The position numbers and the translations under genes were made by a program. A stretch of DNA of 21,404 nt from contig PYSS01000245.1 of NCBI GenBank assembly GCA_003049465.1, forward strand, positions 1 through 21,404, in the 5' to 3' direction. This DNA is from Magnaporthiopsis rhizophila. Lineage: Eukaryota > Ascomycota > Sordariomycetes > Magnaporthales > Magnaporthaceae. A model generated the notes under the pieces. It had not been told where the DNA came from. It worked only from the letters and a program-made list of their open reading frames with translations, and did no database searches. Within the stretch, counting starts at the first letter, position 1; each line of letters opens with the position of its first letter. Positions 1-8,280 of the stretch are shown piece by piece.

Positions 1-1427
1 AAATTATATTTAATATTAATATTGGTATTAAAATAATTTTTTTATTAAAAAAACTAATAATAAGTTTGGTATTTTGAAAAGCAATTTTTATTTTTTATTT
101 TAAATTTATAATATTGGGAAATTTTTTTTTTTGGATATTTGATTTTATTTTTTCCGTTATATTAATAATAAGTATTATTTGTATATTTTATTAAATTAGG
201 TTTAGTATTTTACCGTGCGTAATATATTATAATTTCGGTTAATTAGTTTGTAAGTTCCGATGTTTTATAAGGTTAAATATTATGGTATAAATGCAAATAA
301 TTTATATTATTGCAAAAATAAGGTTTGGTATAATATTTTTTTATATTTTTTTTATATACCGTTTTTCATTATAAAATAATATTTATATTTTGCAGTTTTG
401 TTTGAAACTTTTATAAAAATAAATATAAATTTTTATTGGCCTAAAATAAAAATATTTGCTATAATATCTGATTAATTGGTATTTTAACCTAATTTATTTA
501 TATTTACAATATTTATTATTATTTTAAAATCCGGAAAATATTTTTTATTTGTTATAAAAATGCAAAGGATTAATTTTACATTATTTTGGCAATAAAATTA
601 ATTATAAAAAACTGTTATTTCCTTTTATCTGTGTTACAAAAACCTTTAATTTTTTTATTTATAAATTTGGTATATTTTATTTTTTATTTTTTACAAATAA
701 GAGTTTTATTATATATATAAATCTATAGTTTTTTTTAATTAAAATGTATTTATACCATAATATTTATATAGATTTTTATTTGCCAAATAAATGCAAAATA
801 ATTCCTATTTTTGGAAATGTACTTTTTTTAAATATTTATCCGTTTCCAAAAAATTATTTTGGTATTTTAGCATTTATTGATGATATTTAAATATATTTTT
901 ATTATTTAAAAACATATTATTAATAACCAAATTTTTTTGGTAATTTTAAAAAAAAAATGTTCCAATAACCGTTTATATAATTATATAGGCCTAAATTTTT
1001 AGCCCATATTATTTTAAATAATTTTATTATATTATATAAATATAATAATTTTGGTTATTTTATTTTTGGTAATATTAATTATATAAAAATAAAAAATAAA
1101 TTATAATATTTTTAAAAGGCCGGAATTTTTTTCTGGTTTTGGCACCCCAAAATACAAATAAAAAAAGGGTAAAAATTTCCCGTTTATAAAAATTTTTCCC
1201 CAAAATAAATAAATAAAAAATGCAAAATAATATTATTTACCTTTTTTTTTATAAAAATTATCCTGTATCCATTTTGTAATTTTTATGGGAGTATATTTCG
1301 TTTAATTTAAAACCAATATATTTTGGAACAAATATTCGGAAAATATTATCGGTATAAATTTTAATACTGTTATAATAAAAAATTAAATTTTATGGTTGGA
1401 TAATTTTGAATAAGGCAAAAAATGCTT
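1..1427. other. AT-rich flank of element O, no identifiable gene
   Basis: Very AT-rich, TpA-rich DNA with stops in all frames. I recognise no gene, RNA or repeat boundary. The only coding-like hint is a short plus-strand frame at about 780-890 ending in F-I-D-D-I and a stop, preceded by a hydrophobic stretch. This spacing faintly recalls the catalytic block of a LINE-type reverse transcriptase, but no other motif supports it. The base composition matches the mutated elements to the right, so this is probably another RIP-degraded repeat. It was the insertion target of element O. Confidence 0.5.
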
Positions 1428-1432
1428 TGCAA
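1428..1432. repeat. Target site duplication of element O, left copy (TGCAA)
   Basis: The five bases TGCAA directly precede the TGTTAC start of the leftmost LTR. The same five bases follow the GTGACA end of the LTR at 16279. A 5-bp direct duplication is normal for Ty3/gypsy integration. It shows that the LTRs at 1433 and 15781 belong to one insertion. Confidence 0.9.
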
Positions 1433-1929
1433 TGTTACAATCACAGGCTTTCTGCTCCTAGGGTAGGGCATTTAGGGGCGGTGTTAAGCAGTACTGGGTT
1501 GCAAGGTTCCCTTGCACATAATCTGGGGTTTGGTAAAAACATTATCTATTATTGTTTGCCCAAAGGAATGCTTTGGAGCTAATTTAAATTAACTGATGCC
1601 GAGGCCTCAGTTAAAAACTATTTTTAAACAGGGCAGAAATGTCCCTTTATATATTTATAATCCCACCATATTATACTTATACTATATATGCTATATTTAT
1701 AATTAATATAACCTGTGCTATATGTGCTATATTTATAACTAATATAGCCTGTGCTATATGTGCTATATTTATAACCAATATAATATTTTGGTTAGGTAAG
1801 TGCCTGGTTCCGTAACCCCTTTTTTTGGCCTTAATTATTCGGCCCTTGGCCTTTTTAACTGCGGGGTAAAAGCATCCCGTTAGGGATTAGCCCTAACCCT
1901 TTTGCCTTTTGCCAGCCTTAATTATAACA
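1433..1929 (-). repeat. 3' LTR of element O (497 bp)
   Basis: It starts TGTTAC and ends ATAACA and aligns along its whole length with 15781-16279. On the element strand, U3 is at the right end and U5 at the left. The left (outer) end keeps many C and G residues that are T or A in the partner LTR, whereas the right (inner) end is the more mutated of the pair. It contains three 36-bp tandem repeats. Confidence 0.9.
1680..1787 (-). repeat. Three 36-bp tandem repeats in U3 of the 3' LTR of O
   Basis: Units lie at 1680-1715, 1716-1751 and 1752-1787, each built around GCTATATTTATAA and an AATATA core. They sit in U3, where LTR elements keep promoter and enhancer sequence, so an enhancer-like role is plausible but inferred. 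The partner LTR has the same three units. Confidence 0.8.
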
Positions 1930-1950
1930 CCAGGTCCCTTTTTTTAGGCC
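1930..1950 (-). promoter_or_regulatory. Polypurine tract region of element O
   Basis: On the element strand the bases just before the 3' LTR read GGCCTAAAAAAAGGGACCTGG. The A7G3 core fits a plus-strand primer tract, which in Ty3 elements directly precedes the 3' LTR. It confirms the minus-strand orientation. Confidence 0.6.
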
Positions 1951-2133
1951 AAATTTTTTTGGCTATAATTATTCTGTCCTTATCCTTTTGTTAATAATAA
2001 ATTCCTTTTTTCTTTTATTTTTTTATTCGCCTTTTTTTAACAGGATGTTTGGTTGGGTGCAAAAGTATAAGCCGGCATTTTCAACCGTTTATTAAGATAT
2101 TTTTTTTCTGCTATTTTATTTTCCCTTGTTTTT
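1951..2133. other. Conserved leader of the antisense ORF in element O
   Basis: Lies between the polypurine tract and the plus-strand ORF at 2134. It has no coding signal on the element strand. A 22-bp block at 2055-2076 is identical to 4293-4314 in element B, 126 and 124 bp from the respective LTR ends, despite heavy mutation around it. It could be the 5' untranslated or promoter region of the antisense gene (inference). Confidence 0.45.
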
Positions 2134-2585
2134 ATGCCTTTTTGTTTTAAATATAAGGCCAATAACCTGTATCAGTGCGCTATATTTTTTTATAACCGCT
2201 CCCGTTGCAAACGGTGTATTTGTTAAGGTTGTTTTTATTGTAACATTTTAGGTCCGGCCCCCAAACATTTATTTATTTATAGCACCCCATATTTTTGCCT
2301 AAAGGCAAAGCTGGAGACTGCAGAAAAGGACCTGCAAATATTTTTGCCAAAAATAAGCATTTGCAAAAACAAAAAAAATAATGGCGTAAAAAACTCACTC
2401 GTGCTATTCGGCACGGAATTAATAATATTAAAAAATTAAAGCGGGTAAAACAGAAGGAGGCCCAAAAGGCGGCCATATAATTTTTTGGTATACCTCCCGA
2501 CCCTTCGGTTTTTAATTTTTCTTTATTATTTGGCTGGAATAAGCTCGGGATTAATCCAAACCTTGATTTATTTGTTTTTTTTTAA
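2134..2585 (+). pseudogene. Antisense Cys-rich / coiled-coil ORF of element O (broken)
   Basis: Runs opposite to the retrotransposon genes, in the 3' region between chromodomain and LTR. It starts at ATG 2134 (M-P-F-C-F-K-Y-K) and ends at TAA 2583-2585, about 150 codons. Cysteines at residues 4, 15, 25, 28, 33 and 36, plus Tyr at 7 where a Cys is expected, form a CxxC-x7-C ... CxxC-x4-CxxC pattern. Then come N-I-L-G-P, F-I-Y-S-T, a charged helical stretch (L-K-A-K-L-E-T-A-E-K) likely to be a coiled coil, a basic block (A-I-R-H-G-I-N-N-I-K-K-L-K-R-V-K) and a C-terminal N-P-N-L-D-L. Every block recurs in element B. It is broken by stops at RIP-type codons and one frameshift in an A-run near 2365. 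It recalls, from memory, uncharacterised fungal proteins with an N-terminal Cys cluster and a C-terminal coiled coil; function unknown. Confidence 0.7.
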
Positions 2586-2761
2586 CCGGGTAAATTGATA
2601 GGCTTTTAATAATTTTTTTAAATTATATAGCGCAATAATAATGCACCTTAATCTTTATTAAAAAGTTTTGGGTTTAATTTTTAATATAATTTAATTAAAC
2701 AAACGGAAAGGTTTATACCTTTTTATTTATTTAATGTGTTTTTTTTGCTAATTTTTTTTAG
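2586..2761. other. Short gap between antisense ORF and chromodomain of O
   Basis: AT-rich sequence between the stop of the plus-strand ORF and the C-terminal end of the minus-strand chromodomain. I see no motif in it. The sense stop of Pol probably lies here, but many stops prevent placing it. Confidence 0.4.
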
Positions 2762-2904
2762 TTGCTTTTGCCTATATTTTTGTAAAATTTTCTGGCAATT
2801 TGTAAGGTTCGTTTTTTTTCCCATATATTATATTTATATTTATATCCTGCTTATTTAATTAAGTACTATTGCTTATCGTAATATATTTTGTCATTAAGGA
2901 TTTT
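2762..2904 (-). pseudogene. Chromodomain at the C-terminus of Pol, element O (broken)
   Basis: On the minus strand one frame reads K-I-L-N-D-K-I-Y-Y-D-K-Q-stop-Y-L-I-K-stop-A-G-Y-K, then N-I-W-E and L-T-N-C-Q-K-I-L. This matches the chromodomain pattern I-L-x...Y-L-V-K-W-x-G-Y ... N-T-W-E, with the conserved Trp codon turned into a stop. Chromodomains at the integrase C-terminus define chromoviruses and bind methylated histone H3 to steer integration into heterochromatin (family knowledge). The integrase end lies just upstream, and element B has a matching domain at 4906-5055. Confidence 0.75.
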
Positions 2905-2929
2905 TTTAATTTTTTATTTTTAATTTGGG

Positions 2930-3701
2930 TCGATTTTTATTAATTTTGGGCTTTTCGAATTAAATAGTGCAGGTTTTAGCAGGGAAGTGTAAAAAATAAA
3001 CTAAATTTTTATGGTTGGTAATAGTTAAAATTTGTAATTAATTAGCAAAATTATTTTATTTCATCCTAAACGGTCCGAATTTTTTATAATCCAGTTTATT
3101 ATTTGGTTATTTTGTTTTAATATTATATTATAAAAGATAAATGTTATTCCCTTTTTTAAAAGTTGGTTTTTTAAGCTTTTTTTTATTTATTTGGGTAAAT
3201 ATATATTTCCGAAACTTTTCAAGCTTTTTTGCAGGTGCTTATATAATTTGGTTATTTTGGTAACCTGTATTTTTATTACTGAAATATTTTTTTCTATTTT
3301 GGGTTTTTTGTATACCGTAAGTATAAATTTATAATTTGCAAACAATGGGGTAACTCCTGTACTTTTGTATATCGAATTATTATAGGCAAATTAAGCTATA
3401 AGGAGTAATTATACCCAGTTAATTTGTTTATAATTAATATAATAGCATAAATATTATTTTATAATTTGATTTGTTCGTTTTATTTGCTTATCCGTTTTAA
3501 AATAATAAGCTGTTAATAATACGTGTTTTGCTCCGAGTTTGGCTATTAAAACCCTTCAAAATTTGCTTATAAATAGCTTATTTTTATCCGTAATCAGCTT
3601 ATTGGGTATTCCGTGCTCCAAAATTACGTTTTTAATGAAAATATATATTAATTTTATAATATTGCTGTTTTTTTTATAAAATAAAAATAAAATATATTTG
3701 G
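2930..3701 (-). pseudogene. Integrase C-terminal half of element O, split off by element B
   Basis: Minus-strand frames read K-H/E-H-G-I-P-N-K-L-I-T-D, then A-K-L-G-A-K-H-V-L, Y-Y-F-K-T-D-K-Q-I-K-R-T-N-Q, then A-Y-N-N-S-I-Y-K-S-T-G-V-T-P. This is the second half of a Ty3 integrase core. The second catalytic Asp (codon 3586-3588) survives; the catalytic Glu (usual Q-T-E-R) reads Lys at 3478-3480, a G-to-A change. The first catalytic Asp is on the far side of element B at about 11146. Joining 3706 to 11068 restores collinearity with B's own integrase, which supports the nesting. The C-terminal GPF-type segment follows before the chromodomain. Confidence 0.85.
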
Positions 3702-3706
3702 TAAAC
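3702..3706. repeat. Target site duplication of element B, left copy (TAAAC)
   Basis: TAAAC directly precedes TGTTAC at 3707. The same TAAAC follows the CGTAACA end of the partner LTR at 11062. The duplication falls inside the integrase gene of O. Confidence 0.9.
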
Positions 3707-4169
3707 TGTTACAAACGGTTCTCTGCTCCTAAGGTAGGGTACGCTAGGAAAGGTGCTGAGCAGTATAATTTTCACAAAATTGCTTGTGCTGGGGAACTGG
3801 AGTAATAATAAAAATTTTAATTGTTTGCCCAAAGGGTTGCTTTGGAGCTAATTTAGGTTAACTGATACCGAGGTCTTAGTTAAAGCTATTTTAATACGGT
3901 AGGAAACCCTTGCCTTATATACCAGCAATCCTTCCATATTATATTTGTGCTATATTTGTTATGTTTATAGCAGATATATCACCGTGCTATATTTGTTATG
4001 TTTATAACAAATATATCACCCATGCTTAAATAAGTGTTTGATTATGTGACCCTTTTTTTTTGCCTGGCCTTAGTTATTTTGGCCCCTGGCCTTTATAATT
4101 GCGGGGTAAAAGCGTTTTGCTGGGGGTTAGCCCTAACCCTTTTGTTTTTTGCCAGCTGTGGTTATAATA
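3707..4169 (-). repeat. 3' LTR of element B (463 bp)
   Basis: It begins TGTTAC and ends TTATAATA (ancestrally GTAACA, as in its partner). It aligns throughout with 10599-11062. Its outer left end keeps C and G where the partner has T or A; its inner right end is the more mutated. It carries two 37-bp tandem repeats at 3947-4020. A plus-strand open frame at 4034-4231 inside it is fortuitous. Confidence 0.9.
3947..4020 (-). repeat. Two 37-bp tandem repeats in U3 of the 3' LTR of B
   Basis: Units at 3947-3983 and 3984-4020 share GTGCTATATTTGTTATG and a terminal ATATATCACC. They correspond in position, and partly in sequence, to the 36-bp units of element O's LTRs. The partner LTR has the same two units. 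Confidence 0.8.
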
Positions 4170-4190
4170 TTAGGTTTTTTTTTTTAGGCC
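4170..4190 (-). promoter_or_regulatory. Polypurine tract region of element B
   Basis: On the element strand this reads GGCCT, then a run of eleven A, then CCTAA, directly before the 3' LTR. It is homologous to the tract of O at 1930-1950 and is the likely plus-strand primer site. Confidence 0.55.
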
Positions 4191-4372
4191 AAATTCTTTT
4201 AGCTATATCTGTAACCTTATCCCTTTGTTAGTGGTAAATTTTTTCCTCCTTTATTAATTTCCACCCCTTTTTTTTTAACAAAATATTTGGTCGGGTGCAA
4301 AAGTATAAGCCGGCGTTTTCGATTATTTGTCGAAATAACCTTTTTGCTTTTATTGTTTTATTTTCTGTTAAT
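4191..4372. other. Conserved leader of the antisense ORF in element B
   Basis: Contains the 22-bp block at 4293-4314 that is identical in O. A plus-strand open frame at 4287-4553 runs through it with hydrophobic stretches, but it does not stay open in O in the same frame and lies in a different frame from the conserved ORF. I treat it as untranslated leader. Confidence 0.4.
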
Positions 4373-4827
4373 ATATTTTTTTGTTTTAATTGCAAAACCG
4401 ATGGCCTTTTTTAATGCAGTGCATTTTTTTATAACCGATTGCGCTGCAATCGGTATATTCGTTTCGGTTATTTCCATTATAATATTTTGGGCCCATTACC
4501 CGAGTATTTCTTTATTTATAGCACCCAGTACGTTTATTTGGAAGCAGAGCTAAAAATTGCGAAAAAAAAGCACCGATTAATAAATGCAAAAATCGAACAT
4601 TTTTATAAACAAAAAAATAGTGGCATAAAAAATTGATTTATGCAATCCGCCGTGGAATTAATTTTATAGAAAAGCTAAAACGGGTTAAGCGGGAGAAAAC
4701 CGAAAAAATAGCTGCAAAAGTTTTTATTTTGCCTCCAAATCTGCCAGTTCCCAATTTTCCTCCGTTATTCCTAAACTGGATTAATTATAGGGTTAATCCT
4801 AATCTTAATCTGTTAGCCCTGTTTTAA
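4373..4827 (+). pseudogene. Antisense Cys-rich / coiled-coil ORF of element B (broken)
   Basis: Counterpart of 2134-2585 in element O, on the strand opposite to Pol. The ATG of O is ATA here. The frame gives F-F-C-F-N-C-K-T-D-G-L, a stop where O has Gln, C-S-A-F-F-Y-N-R-L-R-C-N-R-Y-I-R, N-I-L-G-P-L-P-E, F-I-Y-S-T-Q-Y-V-Y-L-E-A-E-L-K, then K-Q-K-N. A frameshift follows in the A-run near 4612, then A-I-R-R-G-I-N-F-I-E-K-L-K-R-V-K and a C-terminus with N-P-N-L-N-L, ending at TAA 4825-4827. The C-terminal part from 4633 is still open for 64 codons. The O and B copies keep matching residues and equal length although the flanking DNA has diverged, which argues for past protein-coding constraint. 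Function unknown; the Cys cluster suggests metal binding (inference). Confidence 0.7.
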
Positions 4828-4905
4828 TCAGGTAAATTATTTTAATATAAGTATTTCGAGCCGAAATTCGAATTTTGGCACTGGTATTAACTTTTTTTTA
4901 AAAGC

Positions 4906-5055
4906 CTTTTGCCGGTATTTTTTAAAAGTTTTTAATGTACCCTTTAGGTTTGTTTTTTTTTCCCAAATATTTTTTTCGATTTTATATTTTGCCTATTTAA
5001 CCAAATAATATTTAGTTTTGTTAATAATATTTTTATTTAAAATTTTTTTAATTTT
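4906..5055 (-). pseudogene. Chromodomain at the C-terminus of Pol, element B (broken)
   Basis: The minus-strand frame reads K-I-L-N-K-N-I-I-N-K-T-K-Y-Y-L-V-K-stop-A-K-Y-K, then N-I-W-E-K-K-T-N-L. This is the chromodomain core Y-L-V-K-W ... N-T-W-E with the first Trp as a stop, collinear with 2762-2904 in O. It marks B as a chromovirus too; it would have guided integration to heterochromatin. Confidence 0.72.
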
Positions 5056-5109
5056 GTACTTTTGTTTTGGGTTAATTTTTATTAATTTATTATTTTTAAA
5101 CCCTGGTGG

Positions 5110-6330
5110 TGCTGGTTTAAACAAATTAATATAAAAAACCGGATAGTTATATATGGTTAATAGCAGTTAAAATTGATAATTAATATTGGAAATTTTTTTT
5201 AAAATTTTAAACGGTTCCAATTTTTTGTAATTTAGTTTATTATTTGATTGTTTTATTTTAATATTATATTAAAAAAAATAAATGTTATCCTTTTTTTTAA
5301 AGGTTGGTTTTTCGATTTTTTTTTTATTGGCCTGTATAAATATATATTATTGCAGTTTTTTTAGTTTTATTTGAAAGTTTTTGTGCAGTTTGATAAATTT
5401 TTTTATCTGTATTTTTGCTGCTAGGGTATATAATTTTGCCTTAGGTTTTTTATATACCGTAAATATATATCCGTAATTTGTATAAAACGGTATAGTTTTT
5501 GTGCTTTTGTGTATTAAACTGTTATATACAAATTGTGCTATAAAAATAATTATACCCAATTATTTTATTTATAATTAATAAAATAATATAAATATTATTT
5601 TATGGTTTGGTTTGTTTATTTTATTTATTTATTTGTTTAAGGATAATAAATTGTGGAAAAGGCATATTTTGCGCTTAAATTTGCTATAAATTATTTCCAA
5701 AATTTATTATTAAATAATTTATTTCGGTTTAAAATTATATATTTTGGTATTTTGTATTTTGCAATTATATTNGATAATAAATTGTGGAAAAGGCATATTT
5801 TGCGCTTAAATTTGCTATAAATTATTTCCAAAATTTATTATTAAATAATTTATTTCGGTTTAAAATTATATATTTTGGTATTTTGTATTTTGCAATTATA
5901 TTTTGGATAAAAATATAAATTAGGTTTATAATTTTCGCATTTTTTTTAAATAGCAGGTATATAATATATTTGGTAAATTGGTCGATTATTATTATAATAT
6001 TATTATATTGGATATTTATAAAGGATTTTTTTAATTTGGGTAGTTTTGTAACAAAATCCGCTGTGATTTTTTGTTATATTTTGTTAGGTATTAGCAAAGG
6101 TTATAATAAATTATAAGGTTTATACCTATTGGTTTTATTTTTTGCATAATCCTTGTAATTTTTAATTGCATTTTGTATTTTGGCATAAGTTTTTATAAAC
6201 CTGTAATATTGTTAAAACCTTTTCCAGGTTTTAATAATCCCCTAATATTTATTAGCCATTTGGTTATAAATTTGCTGGATTTTTTTTGGGATTTAGCTTT
6301 TTTATCGGGTTATTTTGGCTAATGTTTGCT
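5110..6330 (-). pseudogene. Integrase of element B (broken)
   Basis: From the right: an N-terminal zinc-binding domain reads G-I-I-K-T-W-K-R-F and N-A-I-K-N-Y-K-D-Y-A-K-N-K (about 6140-6240), where both Tyr replace the Cys of the HHCC finger (O keeps one as N-C-K-N-Y). The core begins Q-K-I-T-A-D-F-V-T-K-L-P-K with the first catalytic Asp intact at 6056-6058. The second reads L-N-R-N-K (Asp to Asn). The C-terminal part is open at 5347-5559: A-Q-F-V-Y-N-S-L-I-H-K-S-T-K-T, then F-Y-T-N-Y-G-Y, typical of Ty3 integrase. The 130-bp duplication at 5642-5902 lies inside this gene and falsely lengthens it. Confidence 0.85.
5642..5902. repeat. Perfect 130-bp tandem duplication around a single N (assembly artefact)
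   Basis: 5642-5771 and 5773-5902 appear identical base for base, separated only by the N at 5772. Natural repeats in this window differ at many sites because of RIP, so a perfect copy joined by an N points to two overlapping contig ends placed side by side without merging. It sits within the integrase core of B and duplicates the segment around F-W-K and A-N-L-S-A-K. Confidence 0.9.
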
Positions 6331-6509
6331 GTGCCGGAATCAGGGATCTGTTTGGTTTTTTGGCCAAAACTGCGTATATTTTTAATAGTATATTTACCTA
6401 ATGGTCCGATTAATAGTTTAAAATATTTGCTCGGCTGTTTTTTAACCCTTTTTTAACCTTAATTTGAAAATTATAATTTTAAAGGAACTGGTTTTATTAG
6501 ATTTATTTT

Positions 6510-7707
6510 TTATTTAGCATTTGGCTAATAATAAATTATGATAGGTTTTTGTGATCGATATATATTATAATTTGGTGGTTAGTTTTGTACAAATATATTT
6601 TTTATTTTTTTAAGGCTTTAATAATAATAAGGAGCTTTTTATTATAAATTTGATAATTTAGCTTAGGTTTATTTAATTTTTGCAAAAAGAATGTATAAAG
6701 GTGCAACCTTTTTTGGTTATTTTGTTATTTTAATTATCCCCCGATAACAAAATTTAATATATTAATTTTAACCTCGAAAGGTTTTTTTGGGTTTGGTATT
6801 GCTAATATCGGTATTTGGATAATAACTTTTTTTAATAATTCGAAAATTATTTATTTTTATATTCCCCAATAAAATTAGGTGTTATTTTTGGTAAAATTTG
6901 TAAATAATATAGCTTTTTTGTTAAAATTTTGGATAAATTTTTGGTAAAAATTTAAAAATTTTAAAAAATTTTGTATTTTTTTAACCGTGATAAATATAGG
7001 CTAATTTTTTATTGCTTATATTTTTTTGGGTTTTATTTAAATTTTTCCTTATTTAATAATAAACCTGAGAAAAATTATTTTTAGGGAGTGCTATATATAT
7101 TTGTCCGGGTTAACCAGAAATTTTGCGTTTTGCAATTTTTGTAATATTTTATACATATATTATTTGTATTTTTTTAGCATTTTTAAAAAAATCAAAATAT
7201 TATTTAAATATATAAGGGTAAAAATATCAAAATATTTCCGTAATACATGGTTAATTATTTGCTGGAACGTGGCTGGTATATTAATAAACCCGAAAATTAT
7301 TACTAATAATTTAAAAATTTTAAATTTGGTTCGAAAAGCGGTTTTTTATTTATTTTTTTTTTTAATTTTTAGCAGGTTATAAATTTTGCGTAAATTTAAA
7401 ACTGTAAATTACCGGCTTTTCCCAAACCTATTTTTAAATTTGTTAATTAAGGGTAAAAAATACCGATTTTTTATTATTTTTTAATTTAATAAACGGTAAT
7501 TAATATATATTTATTTTTTCCCATTTTTTTTGGAAATAAACAAAATTTTATATCCTATAAGAAAATTGAAAGGTTTGGTAAATTCCTTTTTAATTTTTTC
7601 TTTAAGCTATTTTTGTAACAGCTTTTTCTGTTAAGGGTTTAATCGGTACAATTTTTGATATTTAAATTATACTTCCGGTTTAAGCTTAATTTTGTAATTA
7701 AACGGTT
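6510..7707 (-). pseudogene. Reverse transcriptase and RNase H of element B (broken)
   Basis: RT starts about 7707 with K-P-F-N-Y-K-I-K-L-K-P-E, then G-Y-K-I-L-F-I-S-K-K-N-G, N-Y-R-L-L-N and N-R-Y-F-L-P-L-I-N. The catalytic block reads Y-L-N-N-I-L-I-F at 7199-7210, so both Asp of YLDD are Asn. RNase H follows with K-P-F-E-V-K-I-N (ancestral E-I-D), Q-K-L-N-K-P-K-L-N-Y-Q-I-Y-N-K and Y-I-D-H-K-N-L. Order and spacing are normal for Ty3/gypsy Pol. Stops fall at expected Gln and Trp codons. An open frame on the other strand at 7101-7382 is only its shadow. Confidence 0.88.
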
Positions 7708-8014
7708 TATATTTTGATAATACCGTTTCCAAATTTTTTTGGAATAGTTTTTAATATTTGTGGTATTTTTTAAAAACATTTTTAAATTTTTTTTTGGTAA
7801 TTTTTTACTTGTTGAATTTGTTTGCGTCTGTATTTATCGGTATTTTGGTTAGTGCGGTTTGCCAGGATTAATTGCCAAATTTTGCTGCTATTATAATTGC
7901 CTTTTCTGGCATCCGTTTTTTATTATCCGGGACCCATAATTATTGGGTTTTTTTATTAGTTAATAATAATTTTTTTTATTGGATCTATTTGGTAATTTAA
8001 TTTATTAAAGGGTT

Positions 8015-8280
8015 GTATTTTTTGAGTTATAAAAAGCCTAAAATTATTTTTTTTCTTTTTTATATTTATAACATTCAGGATTATTTTGCAGGTTTTTCCC
8101 AAAAATTAAAATTTAAATTGATTAATTTTAATATTAATTTTTCTTTTATTAAATATAATTAGCTTTTATTTTATTATTATAAGGTTATATGGTTTTTTTT
8201 TCTGATATATCGGAATATTGTGCTTTTTTATCGTTTTTAGCAAAAAATAGTTTTTTTGGGTTTTGCAATCGATTATAATT
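8015..8280 (-). pseudogene. Aspartic protease of element B (broken)
   Basis: The active-site region reads I-I-D-C-K-T-Q-K-N-Y-F (Asp codon 8268-8270), then L-K-T-I-K-K-H-N-I-P. About 65 residues on comes N-I-K-K...I-I-L-G-F-L-stop-L-K-K-Y-N-P-L-I-N, the usual retropepsin end (L-G-M-P-W-L-x-x-x-N-P). Comparing copies, the ancestral triad was probably D-C-G rather than D-S/T-G: E has N-C-G and O has D-Y-K. The protease would process Gag-Pol. Confidence 0.75.

Noticed and set aside
1880..1905. Telomere-like TTAGGG / CCCTAACCC in the LTRs
   Set aside because: There are only one or two units in inverted arrangement inside a conserved GC-rich LTR tip. It is not a telomeric array.
4034..4231. 65-codon open frame on the plus strand
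   Set aside because: It lies mostly inside the 3' LTR of B and past its border into the polypurine tract. It is a by-product of LTR sequence, with no conserved equivalent frame in O.
4287..4553. Hydrophobic 88-codon open frame that could be a membrane protein
   Set aside because: The hydrophobicity comes from T-rich mutated DNA. In O the same frame is broken by stops and frame changes, whereas the overlapping frame with the Cys cluster and coiled coil is the one conserved between O and B.
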